Source: Elymus sibiricus (lineage: Eukaryota > Streptophyta > Magnoliopsida > Poales > Poaceae). From it: a stretch of DNA of 64,000 bases. Every line of letters starts with the position of its first letter. Within the stretch, counting starts at the first letter, position 1. The stretch lies in assembly GCA_039707655.1 (NCBI GenBank), contig CM077676.1, forward strand, positions 375,786,114 to 375,850,113. The letters run 5' to 3'. Positions 1 to 11,172 of this stretch are shown here, one piece after another. A program made the position numbers and the translations under genes. The notes under the pieces were generated by a model. The model was not told the DNA's origin and made no database searches. It saw only the letters and a list, made by a program, of their open reading frames with translations.

Positions 1-2457
1 GTGTTTCAATTATTATGTTTCATGAGAGCATCATTGAAATCTCAAGCCTATCTTAATGGCTATAAAGAAAGAGCTTGTTGGGAGGCAACCCAATGAATAA
101 AATAAATTTTTACCTTTTGTTTCTGTTATTTTGTGTTTTCACATTTAGGCTACTGTTATGATTGAGTTTTTGTGTTTTTAATTAGTGTTTGTGCCAAGTA
201 AAGCCTTTAGGATGATTTGGAAGATAGTATAATTGATGCTGTTTGGAAAACAGAAAGTTTTGCATCCAGTGCTGGAATTTTCGTTCCGTACTGGAGCGTC
301 AGAAAAATTTGAAATTTTTACAAAGTATTGGTATATGAATTTCCCACGTTTTCCTAATTTTTAAGAATTTTTGGAGTTACAGAAGTATGGCTTTTAAATA
401 GATTGCTACAGACTGTTCTGTTTTTGACAGATTCTGTTTTTGATGCACTACTTGCTTGTTTTGATGTAACTATGGATTGTATCGGGGGGTATAAGTCATT
501 GAGAAGTTAGAATACAGTAGGTGTAATGCAAAAATAAAATATGAATGGGTTTTCAACAGTACTTAAAGTAGTGATTTATTTTGTTATACTAACGGATCTC
601 ACGAAGGTTTTGTTGAGTTTTGTGTGATTGAAGTTTTCAAGTTTTGGGTGAGATCATGATGGATGAAGGAATAAGAAGTGGCAAGAGCCTAAGCTTGGGG
701 ATGCCCAAGGCACCCCAAGGTAATATTCAAGGAAGACTCAAGCATCTAAGCTTGGGTATGCCCCGGAAGGCATCCCCTCTTTCTTCTACCAACCATCGGT
801 AATTTTACTTGGAGCTATATTTTTATTCGTCACATGATATGTGTTTTGCTTGGAGCGTCGTGTATTATATGAGTCTTTGCTTTGTTTGCTTTTTAGTTTG
901 TCACAATCATCTTTTCTGGACACACCTATTTGAGAGAGCCACACGTTCATCATAATTTATTAGAATACTCTATGTGCTTCACTTAAATCCTTTCGACCAC
1001 GGCGGTGGCCATATTTTGAAGAAATATTTAAACTGTCATGCTTCACTTATATTATTTTGAGAGTTGATAAGATAAAATTTTGAAGAAATATTTGTGCTCT
1101 CATGCTTCACTTATATCTTTTTCAGAGTTGACAATAGTAACGGTAATTTGCACAAGATATGAATTTGGTCCCAAAGTGATGAATATTCAAGAGGGATATA
1201 ATAAAAACTTTCATATAGATCATTGGATATGATAAGTGTGATTCCTTGCAATAGTTTTGCGATATGAAGATGATGATATGTGAGTCATGTTAGTGAGTAA
1301 TTGTGATTTAGTAAGAATATTAGTGTTAAGGTTTGTGATTCCCTATGCATGCACATTAAGTCAATAGTTATGCAAGGAAATTATATCCTACTTATGGTGC
1401 ATTATTCGGTGTTAGTTATGTTCAATGCATTTTTATGATCGTTTTCGCTTTTTGGTTGGTTGCTTCTCAATCTATTTGCTAGCCTTCATTTGTACTAAGC
1501 GGAAATATTGCTTGTGCATCCAAATTCCTTAAACCCAAGTTGTGCCAAATGAGTCCACCATATCTACCTATATGCGGTATTCCCATGCCGTTCCAAGTAA
1601 ATTTGCGTGTGCCAACTCTAATTTTCAAAATAATTTTTCTGTTTTGTGTGCCTGTACCGCTCATGAAGTGGCAGGGGGTGGCCAATATTTTTCATGCTAG
1701 GTGTGTTATTCTCACGATGAGTGTTTATTCACTTGTCATTGCACGAGAGAGTGGTTGGTAATAGGGATGCCCTGTCCCACAATGAATCAAAAATTAATAA
1801 CAACAAAATTCCTTGGAAAGTGTTGGTATGGAGGGCACCCGTGGATACGGCTAGCCATGGATTGTGAAAGAATGGTTGAAAGGAAATAAACTTTACTTTC
1901 TGTTTGGGAACCGTCTATGATGTGTCTAGCATGGAAAATATTGGAAATTCTCGGTCATTTTCATTGACAGGAAAAGCATGCCTCTCAAAATATTTTTATC
2001 TCTCTAATTTAAGCTTTGAGCTCTGACACATTAGCAAATCTCTGCTTCCCTCTGCGAAGGGCCTATCTATTTACTTTTATGCAATTTTTATTTTTATTTT
2101 GAGTCTCCATCTTCTCTTATAAAGCACCAACTAGAGAGCACTATTGTCATACTTGTGCATTTTGTGTAGCTAATATTGAGTGTGTTTCATGAATGGATCA
2201 ATGATTGAGCATAATGGGCTAGGGATAACTTTCTTTAACATTGATATTTTGAAAGACATGGTTGCTTGTTAGCATGCCTGAGGATTTATATCTTCATGTC
2301 AAATTATAGACTATTGCTTTGAATCATTCAAGTCCAAATGTCCATGCTATAAAAGAAAAGAATATATGATGAATATGATAGGTAGCATTCCACATCAAAA
2401 ATTCTATTTTTATCATTTACCTACTCGAGGACGAGCAGGAATTAAGCTTGGGGATGC
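1..2457 (+). mobile_element. 3' internal region of an upstream Athila-like Gypsy copy
   Basis: No long ORF. The stretch matches 16690-19571 of the downstream copy in order: the ...GGGAGGCAACCCAATGAA... segment near 80, the AAGCTTGGGGATGCC blocks near 690 and 755, and the polypurine-like ATTAAGCTTGGGGATGCT just before the LTR. It is therefore the untranslated region between protease and 3' LTR. The rest of this copy lies left of the window. Confidence 0.75.
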
Positions 2458-3785
2458 TCATACGTCTCCAACGTATCTATAATTTTTGATTGTTCCATGC
2501 TATTATATTATCAATCTTGGATGTTTTTATATACATTTACAGCAATTATATATCATTTTTTGGGACTAACCTATTAACTCAGTGCCCAGTGCCAGTTGCT
2601 GTTTTTTGCCTGTTTTTGGTTTTCCAGAATATCAGTACCAAACGAAGTCCAAATGCCATGAAACTTTTTGGAGATTTTTTTCTGGACATAACAAACACTA
2701 GAAGCTTCGGGAGAAGGCCAGCAGACCCAGGAGGTGGCCTGGTGCCACGTGGGCCCACCTCTGCCCCTTTTGACCTAATTCCACCACTATAAATTCCCAA
2801 AAATCAGGAAACCAACAGAGGAGTCCACGAAATACTTTTTCCGCCGCCGCAAGATTCTGTTCTCAAGAGATCCCATCTGGAGGCCTTTTCCGGTACTCCG
2901 CCGGAGGGGGAATCGATCACGGAGGGCCTCTACATCAACATTGCTGCCTTTCCGATGATGCGTGAGTAGTTTACCACAGACCTTCGGGTCCATAGCTAGT
3001 AGCTAGATGGCTTCTTCTCTCTTTTTGATCTTCAATACAATGTTCTCCTCGATGTTCTTGGAGTTCTATCCGATGTAATCACTTTTTGCGGTGTGTTTGT
3101 TGGGATCTGATGAATTGTGAGTTTATGATCAGATTATCCATGAATATTATTTGAGTCTTCTTTGAACTCTTTTATGCATGATTATTATAGCTTTGTATTT
3201 CTTCTCCGATCTATTGATTTGGTTTGGCCAACTAGATTGATTTATCTTGCCATGGGAAGAGGTGCTTTGTAATGGGTTCGATCTTGCGGTGCTCAATCCT
3301 AGTGACAGAAAGGGGCATGACATGTATGTATCATTGCTATTAAGGGTAAAAATATGGGGTTTATTCTTGCGTGAGTTTACTTTGTCTACATCATGTCATC
3401 TTGCTTAAGGCGTTACTCCGTTCTTTATGGACTTAATACACTAGATGCATGCTGGATAGCGGTCGATGTGTGGAGTAATAGTAGTAGATGCAGGCAGGAG
3501 TCGGTCTACTTGTCTCGGACGTGATGTCTATATACATGATCATTGCCTTGGATATTTTCATGATTATTTGCTTTTCTATCAATTACCCAACAGTAATTTG
3601 TTTACCCACAGTATACTATTTTCTTGAGAGAAGCCACTAGTGAAAACTATGGCCCCCGGGTCTATCTAAATCATATATTAAAAACCCTAAAAATACCTTG
3701 CTGCACTTTTTGTTTATTTATTTTATTTTGTATTTTTGTTTCAATCTATCTATCTATCACATACAATTTAATCTTGCAACTTACC
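2458..3785 (+). mobile_element. Athila-like LTR, left part (interrupted)
   Basis: Starts at the ATACGTCTCCAACGTATC block (the terminal TG is damaged here) and is colinear with the LTR at 19572-21119. A plus-strand TATA box (CTATAAATTC) lies at 2787-2796, followed by the LTR R-U5-like part. At 3785 the sequence is cut by the element at 3786-14229 and resumes after it. The LTR thus totals about 1.5 kb, typical of Athila-lineage Triticeae families. It differs from the 19572 copy by many substitutions and indels, so the array is older than the insertion inside it. Confidence 0.8.
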
Positions 3786-4665
3786 TGTCGTGGGTACGAC
3801 CATCTATGGGGCCATCTAGCCCCTTCTCGTTCGGCAAGGGGGATCAACCTGCACAAAGAGTATGAACAATGGAAGACGCAAGGGATTTACCCAGGTTCGG
3901 GCCGCTGAGAAGCGTAAAACCCTACTCCTGCTTTTGGTGTATTGGATGTATGAAAGCACGAATACAGAGAGCGCTTCTCCCGGCAAGGTGCGGAGAGTGC
4001 TGCTACGCGAGAGGTGCAAGTGTTTGAAAAGGGGGTCCGAATCCCTCTAACTATTGCCTTGGCCCTCCTTTTATAGCTCAAGGGGTCACCACAGTGGCAA
4101 AACAGTAATTACATAACGATTAGATAGCAAACAGTGCTATCATACCTAACTCCGCCAGTTTAGGACAAAAGCATTAAATGCACCGTTAGGTGTCATGTGG
4201 AGAGGTAGCCCCGGCAAGGTTTCTGCACCATTTGCCCAGCTACCTCGTATTATGCTGACATGCCTCCTGGATGGGTGTCATTAGAGGCAAATCCTGTCCT
4301 AGTGTGCTGACATGTGCCCGACAAGCCTTACCAACCAGCCTGCATGGTCGACACCTCATCCACTAGCGAGCACCTGTCCGGTGAGGTGGAGTGGTGGAGC
4401 GCTGGAGGGCTGGCAGAAGCTTGCCGGTACGGAGCTTGCCGGGTCTTCACCTTGCCGGTTCATCCTTGCCGGCAAGGAATGTCTTCATCTTCGGTACTAG
4501 TTGAGTGTTTGCTGATGTTTTGTCTTGAGCTTCTCCCCAGTGGCTTCCGCAACTGGGTTCTGACTCTTGGTCTTGGCGGTCCCCGGCAAAGCTTGGCCGG
4601 CAAGGAAGCCGCTACTGTCTGTGCATAAGTCAGGGTATAAAATACCCATGTTTTATACACCGACA
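3786..4665 (-). repeat. 3' LTR of Tat-like element (element orientation minus)
   Basis: 880 bp, TG...CA ended. A minus-strand TATAAAAGG lies at 4067-4075. The right half is rich in TTGCCGGCAAG-type palindromes. Minus-strand sequence just before it (4666 on) gives the purine-rich GGGGGCTCC expected of a polypurine tract. Confidence 0.9.
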
Positions 4666-5200
4666 GGAGCCCCCGGGCCTTGGCCATACGCGCGTCCGAA
4701 GCGTCGTTGGGCTAGGCCCAAACGATGCACAGACATGCGGCGGGAAACTGCCACTGTAATTTTTCGCCATGATGGTTATCTTCTTTTCCTTTGAGGTCTT
4801 CTTTGCTTCCTCATTAATCTGAATTTGGGTATATTCTTGGTCGTTTAACGGCAACCTTTGCCGCCGAACGGGCGGTTGCTTGATACGCTCATAGGTGGAG
4901 CGTCATGGGTTCAAACTGAACCGGCATGCGGCCACGCGTGGCAAAGGATAACTGCCATGTCTGTCTTTACTCCTCCTTTTTCTGCGCCTCTCCATCACGC
5001 GCACTTGCATGCATGCAGGGCAACGGATTGGTGGAGAAGGGCGGCCGTTGGAGTGACGCGCCGGGCCAGGGGGCACAGGGCGCGGGATTGGCGATCGTGG
5101 GCGGTTGCTAGAGTAACGCGCCCGGCTAGTGCGCAGGCCGTGGGATTGGCGAATGTGGATGGCCGTCCGAAGACGGTGAGGAGCCAGCCTCCCGCACTCC
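4666..5200. other. spacer between 3' LTR and antisense gene, with a promoter-proximal tandem repeat
   Basis: No credible coding. About 5040-5160 holds two imperfect copies of a ~60-bp GC-rich unit, each ending in GGGATTGGCGA. The unit lies directly upstream of the TATA box of the antisense gene, so it may be part of that promoter (inference). Confidence 0.55.
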
Positions 5201-5203
5201 CCC

Positions 5204-5210
5204 TATAAAG
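5204..5210 (+). promoter_or_regulatory. TATA box of the antisense B3-like gene
   Basis: CCCCTATAAAGAGGGG on the plus strand, opposite to the element's own genes. The expected transcription start is ~25-35 bp downstream, with the ATG of the B3 frame at 5312. This is inferred from sequence only. Confidence 0.65.
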
Positions 5211-5311
5211 AGGGGACTGCGGGGTGCGATGCTCACTCATCTCCTTCCGCCTTGATCCTTAGCAACTGTCGCCTCTTTCTCTCGTCTTCCTCCCCCGCAT
5301 CTGACGATGGC

Positions 5312-5947
5312 ATGGCGAGGGGGAGAGGTCGCGGCCGTGTTTCCGCCGCCGTGGCGAGGGCTTCTTCCCGGCTCCAAGCTCATCCTTCGGCTGCAGCTGC
5401 GGAGGCCGACTCCAGCGCTCAAGGGAGGGCCGCGGCCCGTGGCCGCGGACGACGCGGTGCCCGTGGTCGAGGCGGCCATGGCGGGGTGCTTGTCGCTCCG
5501 TCTTCGGCCCTTCCTCCGCCGGCAGAAGGCCACACGGAAGATACGGCGCAAGAGTTCGTCTTGGAGCTGCGCGACCAGCCGTGGAGCTGGCTGCGGCTTC
5601 CTCGCCATTTTGCTAGGGAAATGGAAGGCCGCCACCTGCACGGCCTATGGCTGCGCGTGGACGGTTGGTGCAACAGCCCGGTCTGGGTGAACGTTGAGAC
5701 TTCCAACAACGGCATCATGTACCTCACGCGCGGGTGGAAATCCTTCGCACATGCCCGTTGCTTGGGGCAAGGGCACCTCCTTCACTTCAGGCTAGATGGA
5801 CCAGACACGCTTGTCGTGAAGTTCTTCGGGGCTTCAGGCGCTCGTCGGGGCTTCGGGGCTTCAGGCTGGATGGACCAGACACCGCTTCCTCCAGCGATGC
5901 TGAGGATGACGATGATGACGGCGATGACGATGGCTCTCCGGGAATGA
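5312..5947 (+). CDS. antisense extra gene of Tat-like element: B3-type DNA-binding protein
   Basis: Runs opposite to gag-pol. From the ATG at 5312 the frame gives 211 residues: an Arg/Gly-rich N-terminus (MARGRGRGR and later RGRGRRGARGRGG), then a plant B3-like domain at about residues 81-173 (nt 5552-5830). The domain shows RLPRHFAREM, MYLTRGWKSFAHA and a final TLVVKFFG strand, the usual B3 order; B3 domains bind DNA and are plant-specific. After 5830 the frame is lost: the original acidic tail (SSSDAEDDDDDGDDDG...) continues in another frame to a stop at 5977-5979, so one frameshift lies at about 5831-5870, next to a short direct repeat (GGACCAGACAC at ~5797 and ~5870). An out-of-frame ATG at 5307 precedes the chosen start. 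Its role in the element is unknown; regulation of transposon transcription is only a guess. Confidence 0.7.
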   Translation: MARGRGRGRVSAAVARASSRLQAHPSAAAAEADSSAQGRAAARGRGRRGARGRGGHGGVLVAPSSALPPPAEGHTEDTAQEFVLELRDQPWSWLRLPRHFAREMEGRHLHGLWLRVDGWCNSPVWVNVETSNNGIMYLTRGWKSFAHARCLGQGHLLHFRLDGPDTLVVKFFGASGARRGFGASGWMDQTPLPPAMLRMTMMTAMTMALRE

Positions 5948-5979
5948 AGATCGAAGACGACGGCGAAGAGTCTGGCTGA

Positions 5980-6831
5980 TCGCCGGCAGCACCATCATCT
6001 GGCGTTCCGGGAACAAGTCGGACTCCGCCTAGGCACCCCTTTTGCCCTTCTTGTACTCAAGATAAACCCTGGCAAAGGGCCAACAAAAATGTAATTGAGT
6101 ACTTTTTCAATGAATATCTGCCGTTTACAGGGTTTAAGTGAATGCGTGTTGTTTCCCTTGTTTTATTTTGACTTTGTATGATCGCATACCTACGCTGGTT
6201 CGGAAACTTGCCGGCGCGCACACTTGCCGCGAGCACCTTGAGGAACGGGTCCTTAGCAACCTGCTGGAAGTGCCGCTGCCGGCAAGGCAACTTGCCGGGA
6301 CAGAATGCAGCTGCTAGGCTTGCCGAGCGGACTCGAGGCAAGCTAGAGCGCAGACCAATCGCGACAAGGTTCCTTTCGCGTGCAGGTTTCTCATACAAAG
6401 CACAGAATCGTTCAAGGGAAATCGCGAATGTAATCGAGGAAATTTTTAAAGTTTTTCAACTTAGCTTTTCCTTGCGTCGTTTTTCTTGTTGTATGAAACG
6501 ATTGCTTGAACGTCATTAAAATGGTACCCATCTCCACTCCCCCTGGGAAACTTGCACGCGAGGGATCCTTCTGTCCTTTTAAGAAAAAGAAAGAAGAGAA
6601 AAGAATGGTTTGAGAACCTTGACGGTACATCAGTAGTCATTCCATACAAACTAAAGTGTAAATCACAACATCGCATGCAACCACATATAAATGAATATGT
6701 ACGAGGAGTTGCGAAAACACTTAGCTTTATTATGCACAGGATCTGCGCCTGGCTTTGTACAAAGGGTTACATGTCTTGCCGACAAAGCTTGTACAAAAGG
6801 GGTTGCCAGGAGGTGTCCCGGCAACTGTGCC
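5980..6831. other. 3' flank of antisense gene and 3' end of pol region
   Basis: No gene seen. AATGAATATCTG near 6110 could serve as a polyadenylation signal for the antisense gene. Around 6205-6330 there are repeated TTGCCGG / GCCGGCAAG motifs. Confidence 0.4.
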
Positions 6832-8055
6832 TTATGGGTAGAACTTGCGAAGATGCTCAATATTCCATGAGTTTTGCACTGGGGTGCCATCTTCGGTCTC
6901 CAAACAGACTGCGCCAGGTCCGGTGACTCGTACTACCCGGTAAGGGCCTTCCCACTTTGGCGTCAACTTGTTTGATCCCTTGGCGGACTGAACGCGCCGA
7001 AGAACAAGGTCGCCTTCCTCAGGGCTTCGGGCATGCACTTTGCGGCTATGGTAGCAGCGCAAGGCTTGCTGGTAGCGTGCAGCTCGCACAGCCGCCCGAA
7101 GACGATCTTCCTCAAGGAGCGTTGCGTCGTCTTGCCGCAGCCGCTCTTGCTCAGGTTCATCGTAAGCGAGCACTCGAGGTGACCCGTATACGAGTTCCGT
7201 GGGGAGCACCGCTTCTGCACCATAGATTAGGGAGAAGGGCGTTTGGCCGGTAGCTCGATTCGGTGTTGTTCTGAGTGACCAAAGAACCGCCGACAACTCA
7301 TCAATCCAGTGTATTCCACATTTGGGCAACTTGTCAAAGGTTCTTGTCTTGAGGCCAAGCATCACTTCAGCATTCATCCTTTCCGCCTGGCCGTTGCTTC
7401 TCGGGTGAGCAACAGCCGCAAAACAGATTTTGCTACCAAGGTCTTGGATATACTGCATGAAGGTGCGGCTAGTGAACTGTGTGCCATTGTCGGTGATGAT
7501 TCTGTTAGGAACCCCGAAACGGCAAACTAATCCTTTGAAGAACTTGATGGCTGATTGCGCTGTCACCTTTCTCACCGGCTCCACTTCAGGCCACTTTGTG
7601 AACTTGTCGATGGCGACGTACAAGAACTCAAAGCCCCCGACAGCGCGGGGGAAGGGGCCCAAGAAATCGAGCCCCCAGACCGAAAAGGGCCAGGAGAGAG
7701 GGATTGTTTGGAGAGCTTGAGCTGGTTGATGTATGTTCTTTGAATGGAACTGGCATGCTTCACACTTGGTTACTAGCTAAGTCGCATCCTGGAGGTCGGT
7801 GGGCCAATAGAAGCCTTGCCGGAATGCTTTGCCGGCAAGTGCCCTTCATCCCATGTGAGAGCCACATATGCCTCCGTGTATCTCTGCCAACAGTTTTAGT
7901 CCATCTTCCCGGCAAATGCACTTCAATTTCACACCGTTTGGTCGCTTTCTATACAGGATGCTATCCACAAACTGATACATACTTGACTGACGGGCTACTT
8001 TCTCAGCTTCTTCTTGCTGATCGGGAACTTCTCCTGTTTGAAGGAAACGGACTAT
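6832..8055 (-). pseudogene. Tat-like integrase region
   Basis: Reads in the same frame as the upstream RT and RNase H. The N-terminal zinc-binding part is recognisable (GSHMG ... KCEACQFH, about 7860-7755). The catalytic core shows the DDE residues in AIDKFTKWPE, IITDNGTQF and SNGQAERMN, followed by the typical C-terminal ...KWEGPYRVVRV... module. No chromodomain is seen, as expected for Tat. In-frame stops TGA at 7846-7848 and TAG at 7777-7779 break the zinc-finger part; the core from 7662 down is open. Integrase inserts the cDNA into chromosomes. Confidence 0.85.
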
Positions 8056-9042
8056 CTACTGTGCCCATGCCGGAGCCTGTGGCTCGACGACAAGGACTAA
8101 AGGCACCTCTTCGGCCACGGGAGCGCCTGCTCCTGCGACAAGAACCTGGGGTTCCGCGCTAAGCGGCTGCACACCGGCAACCGTGTTGTTGTTCCCGGCA
8201 ATACCCTTGTCGGCGGCTTCCGAAAGCTCTGTCGGAAAATACTTGCCGGTATCCAACTTCCTTCTCTTACTGGCCTGCGTTGACGGAGTGACTGTTGGTT
8301 GATTCAAATGGAGTACAAACGTTCCCGGTTCCACGGGAAGCTTTTGAGCGGCACACTTTGACAGGCTATCAGCAATGCTGTTTTCCGCATGAGGGACGTG
8401 CTCTGTTTGTAACCCGTCAAAGTGTTCTTCCAATTTTCTCACTTCTTCCACGTACGCTTCCATCAACGGGCTCTAGTAATCTTTGTTTACTTGCTTCACA
8501 ACAAGTTGCGAGTCACCGCGGATGATTAATTTTTTTATCCCAAGGTCCACTGCGATCCTAAGACCGGCAAGGAGTCCTTCGTACTCAGCAGTGTTGTTTG
8601 TGGCTTGCTCCCTGGGAAAGTGCATTTGAACCACGTACTTGAGGTGCTCTCCGGTGGGTGCGATAAGCAACACCCCGGCACCGGTGCCTTGCAGCGAGAA
8701 GGCACCGTCAAAGTACATGATCCATTCCTTGGTTGTCTCTTTGCAGGGGAGAGCTGTTTCTTGAACTTCTTCGTCTTGCGTTGGCGTCCATTCTGCAATG
8801 AACTCCGCCAAGGCTCTGCTCTGGATGGTTGAAGTGCTTTCAAACTTGAGCGCAAAGCTTGACAATTCCAACGCCCACTCCACTATCCTGCCGGTTGCCT
8901 CTGGATTTCTCAAGATGCGTTGCAACGGAAAGCGGGTGACGACGGTGATTTCATGTGCTTGGAAGTAGTGGCGCAGCTTTCTCAAGGCCATAAGGAGGCC
9001 GAAAAGCAGCTTCTGGATGCCAGAGTACCTTGATCTAGCCCC
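8056..9042 (-). pseudogene. Tat-like RNase H region
   Basis: RNase H fold with catalytic acidic residues visible in MYFDGAFS, NNTAEYEGLL and IRGDSQLVV (ORF 8473-8991), preceded by the connection ...RKLRHYFQAHEITVVT... that links it to RT. A TAG at 8473-8475 interrupts the KDY/SPLMEAYV stretch and a TAG at 8056-8058 ends the next segment. Both are in one frame with RT and integrase. It degrades the RNA of the RNA:DNA hybrid during reverse transcription. Confidence 0.85.
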
Positions 9043-10440
9043 CTACAGAAGGGAACTAACAAAGTACACGGGTCGCTGCACCACCTTTTTCTTCGGCACC
9101 ACTTGCTGATCAGCTTCATTTGCTTGCGCTACCTTTGACTTGTCGGCACCAGATCTTGCCAGAGAAGACTCCGGTTTGTCGCTGGACGGGTTCGCCGTGG
9201 CTGTTTCCTCATCATCGAGTTCCCTCTGGGCCACTAATGCAGCACTAGCCACTTGATTTGTTGCTGCTAGGTATAGCAGCAATGGCTCTTGTGGTCTAGG
9301 TGCAACTAGTGTTGGCGCGGAGGAGAGGTATCTTTTCAAGTCCTGTAGCGCGGCCTCCGCTTCTGGAGTCCATTTCATCGGACCTGCCTTTTTCAAAAGC
9401 TTGAAAAACGGCAGGGCGCGCTCAGCGGACCTCGAAATGAACCTACTCAAGGCAGCAACGCAGCCGGCAAGACGCCGCACATCTTTGACGCTTTTTGGTG
9501 CTTGAATCTGCTCAATGGCTTTGATCTTGTCGCGATTTGCTTCAATTCCTCGCTGAGATACAAAGAACCCAAGAAGTTTGCCGGATGGAACGCCGAACAC
9601 ACACTTCTCGGGATTGAGCTTCAAGTTGATTTTGCGCAAGTTTGCAAATGTTTCTTCCAAGTCTTGAATGAGGGTAGATTTGTCCTTGGTCTTGACTACT
9701 ATATCATCCATGTATGCTTCCACATTCCTGTGCAGTTGGGGCTCAAAACCAATCTGGACCGCCCTCGCAAATGTTGAACCAGCACTCTTTAATCCGAAAG
9801 GCATACGCACAAAGCAGTATGTGCCACATGGAGTAATGAATGCGGTTTTCTCCTCATCCTCCTTGGCCATGAATATTTGATGGTATCCAGAATATGCATC
9901 AAGGAAGGAGAGCAGATCACAGCCGGAAGTAGAGTCTACAATCTGGTCAATGCGCGGCAAGGGGAAAGGATCCTTTGGACATGCTTTGTTAATATCAGTG
10001 TAGTCAATACAAAGTCTCCACTTTCCATTTGCTTTGCGCACCACAACTGGATTTGCCAACCAAGTTGGATGTAGTACACCTCTAACCAATCATGTTGCTT
10101 CAAGCTTTTCGATTTCTTCGGCAATGAATTGTTGCCGCTCCAACGCTTGCTTCCGGACTTTTTGCTTGATGAGCCGAGCGTGAGGACAGACAGCAAGGTG
10201 GTGCTCAATTACCTCCCTGGGAACACCGGGGATGTCAGATGGTCGCCATGCAAACACATCGACATTCGCCCGCGGGAAGGCAATGAGCGCGCTTTCCTAT
10301 TTGCTGTCAAGGGTGGCACTGATGGTGAAGGTACCGTCAGTGCCGTCCTCCCTCGCAGGCACCTTCTTGGTCGTCGGTGAAGCAGCTTTGGATTTCTTAC
10401 CGGCAGAGCACTCCGGCAAGTCTTCAACAGGCGCGCGGCA
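9043..10440 (-). pseudogene. Tat-like reverse transcriptase region
   Basis: The RT fingers-palm is clear from about 10090 down: WLANPVVVRKANGKWR, CIDYTDINKACPKD, the catalytic YMDD, then the thumb. Stops lie at about 10306 (TAG), 10090-10092 (TGA) and 9043-9045 (TAG, between SSLL and GARSRYS). Upstream, about 10100-10310, the ...DVFAWRPSDIPG... stretch linking protease to RT is in the same frame. The main RT core is one uninterrupted 348-codon stretch. Confidence 0.88.
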
Positions 10441-11172
10441 CTACGAAGAGGTGCGCTTCCCTGAATCTTTGCTGGAAGTCTTGTCGGACTTCTCGCTTTC
10501 CTTCTTCTTGGCGGGAGCTGGCGCCTTGGCGGCCTCCGCTGCAACGGCATATCGGTACATCTTATCGACGCAAATGACTGTGTCTTTCTTGTCGGAGTTG
10601 ATGGAAATGACGCCCATCGGTCCTGGCATCTTCAATGTGTTGTATGCATAGTGAGATGCTGCCATGAATTTTGCCAGGGCTGGGCGGCCAAGAATTCCAT
10701 TGTACGGCAAGGGGATCTTGACGACGTCAAACACAATCTTTTCCGTTCTGTAGTTCAGTTCCCCGCCGAACGTCACCGGTAGTGTGATCTTCCCCTTGGG
10801 CAGGCTTCTTCCCGGGTTTACTCCTTGAAACGTGCCCGTTTTCTCGAGTTCCTCGTCAGGGATCTGCAGCCTCTTGACAACTTCCGGAGAGATCAGATTC
10901 AAACCGGCCCCACCGTCAACTAACATCTTTGTTACTTGGTGGTTGCGAATCATTGGTGAAACCAACAACGGCAAACACCCGACCGCAGTTATGCGATCAG
11001 GGTGGTCCTCAGCATCAAAAATGATAGGCGTGTGTGACCATTTGAGCGGCTTTTGAGAGCCCATTGCCGGTTCTGCCGCATTAACCTCACGCGCCCACTG
11101 CTTAAGTTGGCGGTGAGAGGACTGCAAGGATGCTCCCCCGTCAATGCACATGGCTTCGGTTGCCTTCTGGAA
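10441..11172 (-). pseudogene. Tat-like aspartic protease region
   Basis: Retropepsin-like domain with the active-site motif MLVDGGAGLNLIS and the matching flap and NGILGRPALA stretch near the C-terminal side. Protease cleaves Gag-Pol. It ends at TAG 10441-10443 and begins after an in-frame TAA at 11173-11175, so it belongs to the same fused gag-pol frame. Confidence 0.85.
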
